Shown: positions 34,207 to 41,914 of the stretch, piece by piece
Layout of the letters: every line of letters begins with the position of its first letter
How positions within the stretch are numbered: position 1 is the stretch's first letter
Assembly: GCF_016863495.1 (NCBI RefSeq)
Contig: NZ_BOOZ01000014.1
Location: 62,001 to 126,000 of the forward strand
Origin: Micromonospora andamanensis
GTDB taxonomy: Bacteria; Actinomycetota; Actinomycetes; Mycobacteriales; Micromonosporaceae
Length of the DNA stretch: 64,000 nucleotides
Direction: 5' to 3'
Program-made: the position numbers and the translations under genes
Notes under the pieces: model-generated
Database searches by the model: none
What the model was told of the DNA's origin: nothing
The model's input: only the letters and a program-made list of their open reading frames with translations

Positions 34207-34938
34207 CAGGCCACGCGCGGCCCGGTCAGTGTTGATCTCCATCATGCTGCCGAGGATCGTCGCCCGGTCGGCGATGACGGCGATGCCGTCAAGCGTGTAG
34301 GTGGTCCGGTCACTGATCAGCACGGCGGCACCCGGCGCGTCGTCGAGGTGGGCCGCCAGCGCCGGTTCGAGGATGCCGGGCCGGATCGTCTCGGTCGCCC
34401 GGGCCACCGAGACACCCCGGGCCGCGAGCGCCTCGTACAGGGAGGTCGCGGTGAAGTCCACCTCGCGCAGTCCGTCGGCGTGTGCTGCGCGTACCCAGGA
34501 GACCTGGTGCACGGCGCGGCGTCCGGCGAACGCGCGGACCCGTTCCAGCCGCAGCCCCGAGTCGGCCGGGCTGGCTCGCAGCGCCCCGGCGATCCGCGCG
34601 GGCAGCCGGCGCACCGCGCGGGCGACGACTGTGGTCCGTACCTCGTGGCCCTGATCCCGCAGGTCGTCGGCGAAGCTGCGCAGCGAGCCGAGCCGGTAGG
34701 CCAGGTGGGGCGGGGCGACGAAGGTGCCCCGACCGGGCTGCTGCTCGATCAGACCCTCGTCACTGAGCTGCCGCAGCGCCTGCCGCAGCGTCATCAGGGT
34801 GACGCCGTAGGCGGCGCTGAGATCACGCTGGGAGGGCAGCGCCTCGCCGGGCCGGTAGTCCCCGGCACGGATCTTGGCGGCGAGGTCCGCGGCGATGGTG
34901 CGGTACCGTGCCGCAGGCGCGTCCTGCCCGGTAGCCAT
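34171..34938 (-). CDS. GntR-family (HutC/UTRA-type) repressor
   Basis: The protein has 255 residues. The N-terminal winged helix (about 14-80) includes ALPSQRDLSAAYGVTLMTLRQALRQL and LIEQQPGRGTFVAPP. The UTRA effector domain (about 95-240) follows, containing ERVRAFAGRRAVHQVSWV and SDRTTYTLDGIAVI. The ATG start at 34938 is 16 nt after the trpA stop, so it is the third gene of trpB-trpA-gntR. The inverted repeat upstream of trpB is its probable operator. UTRA ligands are small molecules such as amino acids or sugars; this one is unknown. Confidence 0.87.
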   Translation of the reverse strand: MATGQDAPAARYRTIAADLAAKIRAGDYRPGEALPSQRDLSAAYGVTLMTLRQALRQLSDEGLIEQQPGRGTFVAPPHLAYRLGSLRSFADDLRDQGHEVRTTVVARAVRRLPARIAGALRASPADSGLRLERVRAFAGRRAVHQVSWVRAAHADGLREVDFTATSLYEALAARGVSVARATETIRPGILEPALAAHLDDAPGAAVLISDRTTYTLDGIAVIADRATILGSMMEINTDRAARGLSLHWGASRDVS

Positions 34939-34954
34939 GCCGCCGCCCCGCCCC

Positions 34955-35761
34955 CTAACCTCCGGCGTCCGCCGGTGCCGCTGCCGGCACACCGTCCAGC
35001 GCCGCCCGCAGCGACCTGACGAATCCGGCGGTCGCCGCCGGGTCCGCGCCGTCGAGCAGGCGCCGCATCAGCGCCGCGCCGACGATGACACCGTCGGCGT
35101 CCCGCGCCGCGGCAGCCGCCTGCGCCGGTGTCGAGATGCCGAACCCCAAGAATACGGGCCGGTCGGTGACGCCCCGCAGGCGCCGCGCCAGCCCGGCGGC
35201 CGAGGTGGCGAGGTGCTCCCGTTCGCCTGTGATTCCCATCAGGGAGACCGCGTAGACGAAGCCGCGGCTGCGCTCGGCGATCTCCCGCAGTCGCCGTGGT
35301 GGGGTGGCGGGCGAGGCCAGCAACGCGAGGTCGACGTTCGCGGCCCGCGCTGCCGCGCCCGTCGATCCGGCCTCCTCGAGCGGCAGGTCGGGCACGATCA
35401 GGCCCCGCACGCCCGCCTCGGCGAGGGCCCGGCAGAACCGGTCCGCACCGCCCCGCAGGGCGAGATTGGCGTACGTGCTGACGACGACCGGCACCTCGAT
35501 CCGGCTTCTGGACAGGTCGGCGAGGATGCCGGCGGTGGTGGCGCCCCGGGCGAGCGCGACGTCGGACGCCTCCTGGATGGTGACGCCGTCGAGGGTGGGG
35601 TCGGAGAAGGGGATGCCGACCTCGATCGCGTCCGCTCCGGCGTCGGCCAGGGCGCGCAGGTGGTCGGTCCAGTCCGGGGTGACGCCCCCGGTGAGGTAGG
35701 GCATGAGCAGCTTGCGTCCACTGTCGCGCCGCAGCCGCAGCCGGGTCTCCAGGATGGTCAC
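34955..35761 (-). CDS. trpA: Tryptophan synthase alpha chain
   Basis: The protein has 268 residues. It cleaves indole-3-glycerol phosphate into indole, which tunnels to Trp[16 protein letters not shown] carries the catalytic Glu and Asp, though the usual DGP-x-IQ is DGVTIQ here. MGITGERE and [10 protein letters not shown] are the phosphate-binding loops. The start ATG overlaps the trpB stop by 4 nt. No trpC or trpE is nearby, so this is a detached, possibly second trpBA set. Confidence 0.92.
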   Translation of the reverse strand: MTILETRLRLRRDSGRKLLMPYLTGGVTPDWTDHLRALADAGADAIEVGIPFSDPTLDGVTIQEASDVALARGATTAGILADLSRSRIEVPVVVSTYANLALRGGADRFCRALAEAGVRGLIVPDLPLEEAGSTGAAARAANVDLALLASPATPPRRLREIAERSRGFVYAVSLMGITGEREHLATSAAGLARRLRGVTDRPVFLGFGISTPAQAAAAARDADGVIVGAALMRRLLDGADPAATAGFVRSLRAALDGVPAAAPADAGG

Positions 35762-36957
35762 CGCGTCTCCTCGTCATTCAGGTACGTCATGAGCGTCGGG
35801 ATGTCCTTGTCGCCGCGCCCGGAGAGGGTGACGAGCACACTGCCGCCGGTGGGCAGCTCGGCCGTTCCGGCGGCCCGGACGACCCAGGCGAGCGCGTGCG
35901 CCGACTCGATCGCCGGGACGATGCCCTCGGCGCGGGCCAGCCGGACCGCCGCCGCCAGCGCCTCCTCGTCGGAGGCGGTGACGTACTCGGCCCGGCCGAG
36001 GTCGCGCAGGTGGGCGTGCTCCGGCCCGACTCCCGGGTAGTCCAGGCCGGCCGCGACGGAATGCGCCTCGCGGATCTGGCCCTGCTCGTCCTGCAGGAAC
36101 AGCGACTGGAATCCGTGCAGCACGCCGACCTCACCCCGCGCCGCGCTGGCACCGCCCGCCGCCTCGACCCCCACCAGCCGTGCCGGTGTGTCGACGAAGC
36201 CGGCGAAGGTGCCGGCGGCGTTGGAGCCACCGCCGACGCAGGCGACCACCTGGTCCGGTGTGCCTGTGGACAGCTGCTCGGCGCACTGGTGTCGGGCCTC
36301 CTGCCCGATGACCGCCTGCAACTCGCGCACCATCCACGGGTACGGGTGCGGCCCGATCACCGAGCCCACGCAGTAGTAGGCGTCCTCGGTGACGCCGACC
36401 CAGTGGCGCATCGCCTCGCTCGTGGCGTCCTTGAGGGTCCGGCTGCCCGATCGCACCGGCACGACCTGCGCGCCGAGCAGCCGCATCCGGAACACGTTGT
36501 GCGCCTGCCGCTCGACGTCCCGCTCGCCCATGAACACCGTCACCGGCAGGCCGAGCAGGGCACCGGCGGTGGCGGTGGCGACGCCGTGCATCCCCGCGCC
36601 GGTTTCGGCGATCAGCCGCCGCTTGCCCATCCGCCGGGCCAGCAACGCCTGCCCGAGCACATTGTTGATCTTGTGCGAGCCGGTGTGCGCGAGGTCCTCC
36701 CGCTTGAGCAGCACCGTCACGCCGAGTTCGGCCGAGAGCCGCGACGCCGACGTCAGCGGCGTCGGCCGGCCGGCGTACCTCGACAGCAGCCGCGCCAGCT
36801 CGCCCCGGAAGCCCGGATCCGCCCACGCCTCGGTGAACGCCGCCTCCACCTCCGCACACGCGGGTATCAGCGGCTCGGGCACGTACCGGCCACCGTGCCG
36901 CCCGAACCGACCGGCCACCGGCGCGGCGGTCGGCGCCCGCAGTGCCAGAGCTTCCAT
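35758..36957 (-). CDS. trpB: Tryptophan synthase beta chain
   Basis: The protein has 399 residues in the PLP fold type II, TrpB1 type. The PLP lysine is in [14 protein letters not shown], and [33 protein letters not shown] and [11 protein letters not shown] are the conserved serine/indole and phosphate loops. The ATG at 36957 follows GGAGG at 36963-36967, directly beside the operator. It is first of the trpB-trpA-gntR operon, so synthesis of tryptophan or indole here is probably gated by the GntR repressor. Confidence 0.93.
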   Translation of the reverse strand: MEALALRAPTAAPVAGRFGRHGGRYVPEPLIPACAEVEAAFTEAWADPGFRGELARLLSRYAGRPTPLTSASRLSAELGVTVLLKREDLAHTGSHKINNVLGQALLARRMGKRRLIAETGAGMHGVATATAGALLGLPVTVFMGERDVERQAHNVFRMRLLGAQVVPVRSGSRTLKDATSEAMRHWVGVTEDAYYCVGSVIGPHPYPWMVRELQAVIGQEARHQCAEQLSTGTPDQVVACVGGGSNAAGTFAGFVDTPARLVGVEAAGGASAARGEVGVLHGFQSLFLQDEQGQIREAHSVAAGLDYPGVGPEHAHLRDLGRAEYVTASDEEALAAAVRLARAEGIVPAIESAHALAWVVRAAGTAELPTGGSVLVTLSGRGDKDIPTLMTYLNDEETR

Positions 36958-36969
36958 GGCAACCTCCAA

Positions 36970-37004
36970 CTGTTCTATAACTGCTGTCTAGAGTTATAGA
37001 ACAG
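36970..37004 (-). promoter_or_regulatory. Operator of the trpBA-gntR operon
   Basis: CTGTTCTATAACT (36970-36982) and AGTTATAGAACAG (36992-37004) are perfect 13-bp arms around a 9-nt spacer. Each arm itself contains GTT-N4-AAC, an inverted form typical of GntR half-sites. The site is 12 bases upstream of the trpB start codon, so repressor bound here would block initiation or elongation. Confidence 0.7.
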
Positions 37005-37231
37005 CCTGTGAGGGGCGCGCAAGGCTTCGCCGGGGTGCCAACGTCTCCTTCGGCTCGCCCCTGCCCACCCACAGCTCCGCCCACACGGCGCCAGGGCCAG
37101 CCCGGCCACCCGTCGCCGGCAAGCCCTGACTACAGTGACCAGCGCCCAGGTGGATGACCGCCTGTTGACCGTTTCTCGGCGGCTCCTGCGATCCGATCCA
37201 CTCGCCATCGTGTAGCCACAAAGGAGCACAT

Positions 37232-37657
37232 GTGATCTTTTCCGTACGAAGAGCGGCCCTGCTGATGCCGGCGCTCGCCGTCCTGACGTCTGCCGCACTG
37301 GTGGCCCCGATGGCGACGAAGGCGGAAGCAGCGACCTGCGTACGCTCCTGGAGTGCCTCGGCGGGCGACTCAGTCGGGAGTGGACTCGGGTTCAGCTACT
37401 CCGGATGGCCGGGTGGAAATGCGCGGGTGAAGGCCACGTACAAGATCTCCGGCACGGTCAAGTCGATCCGGGTTCGGATGTCCCAGGGCGGCACCAGCAC
37501 CTCCACCACGCTGCTCGGCACCTCGGGCAAGAAGGTCACGAAGGATGTCGCCGTGGGCTATCGCCCCAAGGGCAAGGGCACGCTGTGGTTCGAGCCCAGG
37601 GGTGACAGCACGACCACCGGTCGCACCCTCTACTCCTTCTGCCTGTACCGGAGCTGA
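37232..37657 (+). CDS. Small secreted protein of unknown function
   Basis: The protein has 141 residues from a GTG at 37232, which follows GGAG. A Sec signal (RRAALLMPALAVLTSAALVAP) with a probable cut after KAEAA leaves a mature chain of about 105 residues, with two cysteines (near the start and the end) able to form one disulfide. The mature part is Ser/Gly/Thr/Lys-rich, with alternating hydrophobics suggesting a beta-sandwich. No known domain was recognised. It stands alone between divergent and convergent regulators. Confidence 0.75.
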   Translation: MIFSVRRAALLMPALAVLTSAALVAPMATKAEAATCVRSWSASAGDSVGSGLGFSYSGWPGGNARVKATYKISGTVKSIRVRMSQGGTSTSTTLLGTSGKKVTKDVAVGYRPKGKGTLWFEPRGDSTTTGRTLYSFCLYRS

Positions 37658-37670
37658 TCTTCCGCGCCGA

Positions 37671-38267
37671 TCAGGGCTCGCGGGCGCCGTAGAGACGCAG
37701 GATGCTGCGGCGCAGCACCGCCGCCGCCCGCACGGTGGTCATGCGGCCGGCAGCGACCTCGCCGCCGGCCGCATGACCGAGCGCGATGGTCGCGGACACC
37801 AGCCAGGCCGGGTCGAGGGTGCCGTCGAACTCACCGGCGGCCTGACCGTGGCCGATCAGCCGGGCCAGGCGCTCGACCACCACGGCGTGCTGACGATCGG
37901 AGTCCCCCTGGTCGATCGCGGCCACCGAGGGATGCAGTAGTAGCGGGAACCTGTCGAGCAGCCGCCAGGTGACGTCCAGCCAGCGCAGCAGCGCCGCGGT
38001 AGCGGTGCCGCTGTCGACATCGGCCGTGTCCAGGGCGGCGACGGCTTCGGCGGTGATGCGGTCGACGACGGCGGCCACCAGCGACTGTCGGGACGGGTAG
38101 TGGGCGTACACCGTCTGGCGGGTGACGCCGGCAGCGGCGGCGACCTGCTCCACCTTCGCGTCCGGATGCGCACCGAGCACCCGCACGGCGGCATCCAGCA
38201 CCGCGGCGGCGCTGCGCTCCGCGTCGGAACGCCGTCGTCGGCGTCGACCGCCGCCTACCTCTGACAT
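37671..38267 (-). CDS. TetR-family regulator
   Basis: The protein has 198 residues from the ATG at 38267. After a basic RRRRRRSDAERS start, the helix-turn-helix is VEQVAAAAGVTRQTVYAHYPSR, and a helical ligand domain follows. It is divergent from the SnoaL-like gene at 38339, with an imperfect inverted repeat between them, so it is likely that gene's repressor as well as its own. Confidence 0.87.
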   Translation of the reverse strand: MSEVGGGRRRRRRSDAERSAAAVLDAAVRVLGAHPDAKVEQVAAAAGVTRQTVYAHYPSRQSLVAAVVDRITAEAVAALDTADVDSGTATAALLRWLDVTWRLLDRFPLLLHPSVAAIDQGDSDRQHAVVVERLARLIGHGQAAGEFDGTLDPAWLVSATIALGHAAGGEVAAGRMTTVRAAAVLRRSILRLYGAREP

Positions 38268-38269
38268 GT

Positions 38270-38304
38270 TGTCCAACTTACTGCCCCCGACATTAAAGTG
38301 GACA
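38270..38304. promoter_or_regulatory. Candidate TetR operator
   Basis: TGTCCAACTTA (38270-38280) and TAAAGTGGACA (38294-38304) are inverted with 9 of 11 positions matching. The repeat lies in the 71-bp space between the divergent TetR and SnoaL-like genes. Confidence 0.45.
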
Positions 38305-38338
38305 CGCTGTCAAAGTTAAGCCTACCCGGGAGACCCCG

Positions 38339-38713
38339 ATGACGCCGCGCGCCGACCTGACCAGCTATCTGATCCGCTATCCGCAGGAAGCAGGGCTTGG
38401 CGACGAGGATCCGGCGACAGTGCTCGACCGCTACCACACGCCGGACTACGAACTGGTGAACGACGGCGTACCACTGGACCGGCAGCGGTTGCTGGAGCAC
38501 ATCCGTCCGGCCCGCAAACGGGCAGCCGGTCTCCGCGTCGAGGTGCAGCAGGCGCTTGTGGACGGCGACCAGTTGGCGGCCCGGTACCACCTCGTCACAG
38601 AACTGCGCAAGGGCGGGACCATCACCACGGAGATCTACATGTTCGGGGAGTTGGCCGCCGACGGCCGGCTGCGCCGCGCCGTCCAGGCCACCCGGATCCT
38701 CCCGTCGACATGA
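38339..38713 (+). CDS. SnoaL/NTF2-like protein
   Basis: The protein has 124 residues in the cystatin-like alpha+beta fold of NTF2-like proteins: DPATVLDRYHTPDYELV near the start, LLEHIRPARKR, and DQLAARYHLVTELRKGG with a C-terminal strand. Such domains bind small hydrophobic molecules or act as isomerases and cyclases. The ATG is at 38339. Divergent TetR control suggests an inducible response to a ligand, which is unknown. Confidence 0.8.
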   Translation: MTPRADLTSYLIRYPQEAGLGDEDPATVLDRYHTPDYELVNDGVPLDRQRLLEHIRPARKRAAGLRVEVQQALVDGDQLAARYHLVTELRKGGTITTEIYMFGELAADGRLRRAVQATRILPST

Positions 38714-38771
38714 CTCCACAGCCCGTCGGCTCGGTAGCACTGGTGTGCTAAATCCCTGCTAGGCTGCGGGC

Positions 38772-39407
38772 ATGTCGCAGACCGCGTACCAGCCGTCGAT
38801 GCTGGAGGTCACCGACGCGGCACCCACCCTCAGCCCGCTGACCGGGCGACCGCGTCGGCACCCGCTGAGCCGGGGCGCCTGGATCGACCACCTGCCCGGC
38901 TGGGTGCACGGTTCCGACCAGGTGCTCGACGTGCTGCTGCGCGAGGTGCCGTGGCGGGCCGAACGCCGCACCATGTACGACACCGAGGTCGCCGTGCCCC
39001 GGCTGCTCTGCTGGTACGGTGCCGGCCGGCCGTTGCCGCACCCGGTGCTGACCGCCGCCCGCGCGGCGCTGACCCGCCACTACGCCGACGAGTTGGGCGA
39101 GCCGTTCGTCACCGCCGGCATGTGCCTCTACCGCGACGGCCGGGACAGCGTCGCCTGGCACGGCGACACCCAGGGCCGGTCCGCGCACACCGACACCCTT
39201 GTCGCCATCGTCTCCTTCGGCTCGCCACGCCAACTGCTGCTGCGGCCCCGTGGCGGTGGCACCAGCCTGCGGTTCCCGCTGGGCCACGGCGACCTGGTGG
39301 TGATGGGTGGCTCCTGCCAGCGCACCTGGGAGCACGCGTTACCCAAGACCGCCCGTCCCGTCGGCCCCCGGGTCAGCGTCCAGTTCCGCCCGGCCGGCGT
39401 CGCCTGA
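38772..39407 (+). CDS. AlkB-like Fe(II)/2-oxoglutarate dioxygenase
   Basis: The protein has 211 residues. Iron ligands are His-Asp in SVAWHGDTQGR and a later His in RTWEHALPKT, and the 2-oxoglutarate arginines are in RVSVQFR. CLYRDGRDSVAWH is typical of AlkB/ALKBH-type enzymes that demethylate alkylated bases. Its function is thus probably DNA/RNA alkylation repair or base modification. It is compact and appears complete. Confidence 0.87.
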   Translation: MSQTAYQPSMLEVTDAAPTLSPLTGRPRRHPLSRGAWIDHLPGWVHGSDQVLDVLLREVPWRAERRTMYDTEVAVPRLLCWYGAGRPLPHPVLTAARAALTRHYADELGEPFVTAGMCLYRDGRDSVAWHGDTQGRSAHTDTLVAIVSFGSPRQLLLRPRGGGTSLRFPLGHGDLVVMGGSCQRTWEHALPKTARPVGPRVSVQFRPAGVA

Positions 39408-39434
39408 ACCCAGGCGGGGCACGCAAGCTTCAGC

Positions 39435-39875
39435 TCACGCAGCTGCCGCCTCGTCCTGACCACTCTCGCTGGCACCGCCAGGCGAGCCGTTCGTCGCCAC
39501 CGGCCGAGCCCTCTTCCTTGGCGCCAGCTGCGACACTCGTTGCGCAGAGATTCCCAGAAGTGCGCCCGCGTCGCGAACCGTGTAACCCTTGGCCAGCAGT
39601 GCACGCGCGGCAGTGATCGTCGCCTCTTCGGCGGACTCCTCGGCCCTACGCAGGGCACTACGTGCTTTGCGTGCCCGGGTCACCTCCTGCGGCAGTTCGG
39701 GCCGCACCTCGACGTCAAAGCTGCTCGGATCGACGTCGAGCATGAGAGCGATGGCCTCCCGTGCCATCGGTTCAACCTGGTCCAAGCGGCGGGCCTGCGA
39801 GAATACGCCCTTGAGTTCCAACACGGTGATCGCCCACCACGCGCCCGAGCGCACGCACGTAACGGTGTACCTCAT
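39435..39875 (-). CDS. HicB-family antitoxin
   Basis: The protein has 146 residues. The N-terminal HicB partial RNase-H-like fold is visible (RYTVTCVRSGAWWAITVLELKG), and the C-terminal helix-turn-helix is GYTVRDAGALLGISAQRVSQLA. The DNA-binding part would repress the hicAB promoter. It follows the hicA toxin gene by 16 nt on the same strand, the usual order for HicAB modules. The Lys/Arg and Ala-rich tail is probably disordered. Confidence 0.85.
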   Translation of the reverse strand: MRYTVTCVRSGAWWAITVLELKGVFSQARRLDQVEPMAREAIALMLDVDPSSFDVEVRPELPQEVTRARKARSALRRAEESAEEATITAARALLAKGYTVRDAGALLGISAQRVSQLAPRKRARPVATNGSPGGASESGQDEAAAA

Positions 39876-39891
39876 CAGCGACAGCCCCTTC

Positions 39892-40083
39892 CTACCGCAA
39901 GCCGAGAGAGCGCAAGATCGCCCGCGCCGTAAGTTCGTTGATCTCCTTGTGTCTAGGTATGACGACGTTCTGCGAGCCGTACCTGAAGATCGTATGGCTG
40001 CCACCTTCGCGTACTTTCTCGAACACCACGCCCGCTTCAGCCGCCGCCTTGCCGATCTTGCCAATCAGGTCTACCCGCTTCAC
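39892..40083 (-). CDS. HicA-family mRNA interferase toxin
   Basis: The protein has 63 residues, the usual HicA length. KAAAEAGVVFEKVREGGSHT carries the catalytic His of the dsRBD-like fold, and VIPRHKEINELTARAILRSLGL is the helix that packs on HicB. It cuts mRNA in translation. The GTG is at 40083, and no other start is closer. It is paired with the HicB antitoxin at 39435-39875. Confidence 0.85.
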   Translation of the reverse strand: MKRVDLIGKIGKAAAEAGVVFEKVREGGSHTIFRYGSQNVVIPRHKEINELTARAILRSLGLR

Positions 40084-40274
40084 AACTCCAGTCTAGGATA
40101 GTGGAATAAACAAGTAAATTCGACTAGACGTCGGCGGGTCGGGGGCGGGGGCAGCACGGTCCGCCTCATGGCAGGCACCCTGCTAGGCAGCATCGTGAGT
40201 CGGGTGCGGCATGACAGGCTTCATACCTGATGCGCGAGCGAGGTTACGCCGCCGCCTTCGCCTCTCGCCCGCGC

Positions 40275-40308
40275 GTCGGAGTCCCCGGCCTCGGCCGAGG
40301 ACTCCGAC
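40275..40308 (-). terminator. Terminator of the secreted esterase gene
   Basis: GTCGGAGTCC and GGACTCCGAC (40275-40284 and 40299-40308) form a perfect 10-bp stem, with an inner GGCC-TC-GGCC pairing. It starts 7 nt past the stop of the esterase gene at 40315. Confidence 0.7.
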
Positions 40309-40314
40309 ACTCGC

Positions 40315-41700
40315 TCAGAACTGTGCGAAGAACCGCCACACCTCGCCCTTGGTCCACGTCCTGGCGCCGCTGTCGCCGCCACCGTCGACCGGGCCAGGGG
40401 TGTGACCACCGTCGAACGCGCCCCACTGCACCGGGTAGCCGGCGCGGCATCCCGAGTAGGCGGTGGTGATGTGCGTCCGGCTGCCCGCCGCCGGCTCCGG
40501 CGGGTTCTGCGGGGTGCAGCCGTTGTTGCGGACGAACCTGTCGCGCAGCGACCGCCCGCTCGTGATGTTGTCCGAGATGCCGTGAATGCCGAAGTACGCG
40601 ACCGGCTGGGTACCGCCGCTGCACCCGCTGAGTTCCCGGGGAGCGCCGTAGACCGCGACCGCCCGGAAAACGGTCGGCCGGGCGCAGGCGAGGGCGTAGC
40701 TCATGGCCCCGCCGTAGCTGAATCCGAGAGCGAAGCGCTGCGCCGTGTTGACGCAGAGGTCACTCTCGATCCGCCGGATCATGTCGTCGACGAACGTGAC
40801 GTCCTCACCACCGGAGTTGGCCCAGCCGTTGCCGATTCCCTGGGGCGCGACCAGGATGGCGCTGTTGTTCGACTGCTCCTGCTGGCCGTAGTACGCCCAG
40901 GCGGCCCCGTCGGCTCCGCCGTAGGCGACGTCGCCGGAGGTGCCCCCCAACCAGTGGAACGCGAACATCAACCGGTAGCGGGTGTTGCTGTTGTAGTTGG
41001 CGGGCAGCCTCAGGATGAAGCTACGGCTCTTGCCGCTGCTCTGGATGGTGTGCGAGCCGCTGCCCAGCGTCGGCGTCCGGCCGCACCCCGCGCCCGGCTC
41101 ACCGGTCGGTGGTGGCGACGTGGGGTCACCGCCGCCGTCGACCCGGGCGAGCTGCCACTGCTGGTTTGTGCCGTTCCAGTCGGCGTACTGCACGATGTTC
41201 GCGCCGTCAGCAGTGGAAGCGCCCTGTACCTCGACGACCTTACTGCTGTGCCGGCTGATCAACCGCACGTGACCGCCGTCCGAGTCGGCCAACCGGAACT
41301 GCTGGTTGCTGCCGTTGTGATCCGACCACTGCACGACCCCCGCACCGTCGGCAGTCGACGCGTTCGACACATCCAGGACCTTGCCGGAATGCCGGGACTT
41401 CAACCGGTAATAGCCGCCACCAGAGTCCACGAACTGCCACTGCTGATTCGCGCCGTTGTTGCGCGTCCACTGACTGATCCGCGCACCATCGCTGGTGGCC
41501 AGGCCATACACGTCAAGCGCCTTACCACTGTTCCGGTTGACCAGCACGTACCAGGCGTTGGTGTCCACTGTCGCCGCCGCCGCGGGTGCCGCGTTCACCG
41601 CGACCAGGCTGCCTGCCACCAGGACCGCCGCACCGACCGCGGCCGCGACCGACCGTTTCCGACGCCTGGGCGGGGAGGCGGGACGAACCTCACCAGTCAT
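40315..41700 (-). CDS. Secreted CE1/PHB-depolymerase-type esterase with CBM13 domain
   Basis: The protein has 461 residues. A Sec signal peptide (basic RRRKRS then a hydrophobic stretch, ending near APAAAA) leads to a ricin-type CBM13 domain (about 45-190) with three beta-trefoil repeats, each showing N-Q-Q-W/F. A Pro/Gly/Ser linker is followed by an alpha/beta hydrolase of the LpqC/feruloyl esterase type: nucleophile GFSYGGAM, HWLGGTSG, HGISDNIT, and late GGHTP for His. It likely removes acyl groups from plant xylan outside the cell. The ATG at 41700 follows GGAG. Confidence 0.88.
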   Translation of the reverse strand: MTGEVRPASPPRRRKRSVAAAVGAAVLVAGSLVAVNAAPAAAATVDTNAWYVLVNRNSGKALDVYGLATSDGARISQWTRNNGANQQWQFVDSGGGYYRLKSRHSGKVLDVSNASTADGAGVVQWSDHNGSNQQFRLADSDGGHVRLISRHSSKVVEVQGASTADGANIVQYADWNGTNQQWQLARVDGGGDPTSPPPTGEPGAGCGRTPTLGSGSHTIQSSGKSRSFILRLPANYNSNTRYRLMFAFHWLGGTSGDVAYGGADGAAWAYYGQQEQSNNSAILVAPQGIGNGWANSGGEDVTFVDDMIRRIESDLCVNTAQRFALGFSYGGAMSYALACARPTVFRAVAVYGAPRELSGCSGGTQPVAYFGIHGISDNITSGRSLRDRFVRNNGCTPQNPPEPAAGSRTHITTAYSGCRAGYPVQWGAFDGGHTPGPVDGGGDSGARTWTKGEVWRFFAQF

Positions 41701-41823
41701 TGATCCACTCCTTCGACTAGGACCACGCGCGATCGGGAAGGATGCGCGTTGTCGCAGGCACCGACGTTGTGGATGGCGGTGTCGACACGTCGGGCCGCAA
41801 GCGAGCAAGCCTCAACGTATCGT

Positions 41824-41844
41824 CGTCATACGTCATACGTCAAT
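41824..41844. repeat. Short tandem repeat CGTCATA upstream of the esterase gene
   Basis: CGTCATA occurs twice in tandem (41824-41830, 41831-41837), followed by CGTCAAT. It lies about 130 bases upstream of the esterase start and may be part of its promoter control. Confidence 0.3.
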
Positions 41845-41914
41845 GACAGGTGTCGATGGATTGCGGCGTGCCGGACGGTCGCGGCCGGCACGCCGCCGTT
41901 GAGCAGACAGCTAC

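Noticed and set aside
41824-41844. CGTCATA repeats as a CRISPR-like or phage feature
   Set aside because: Only two to three 7-bp units, with no spacers or cas genes; kept only as a short tandem repeat.
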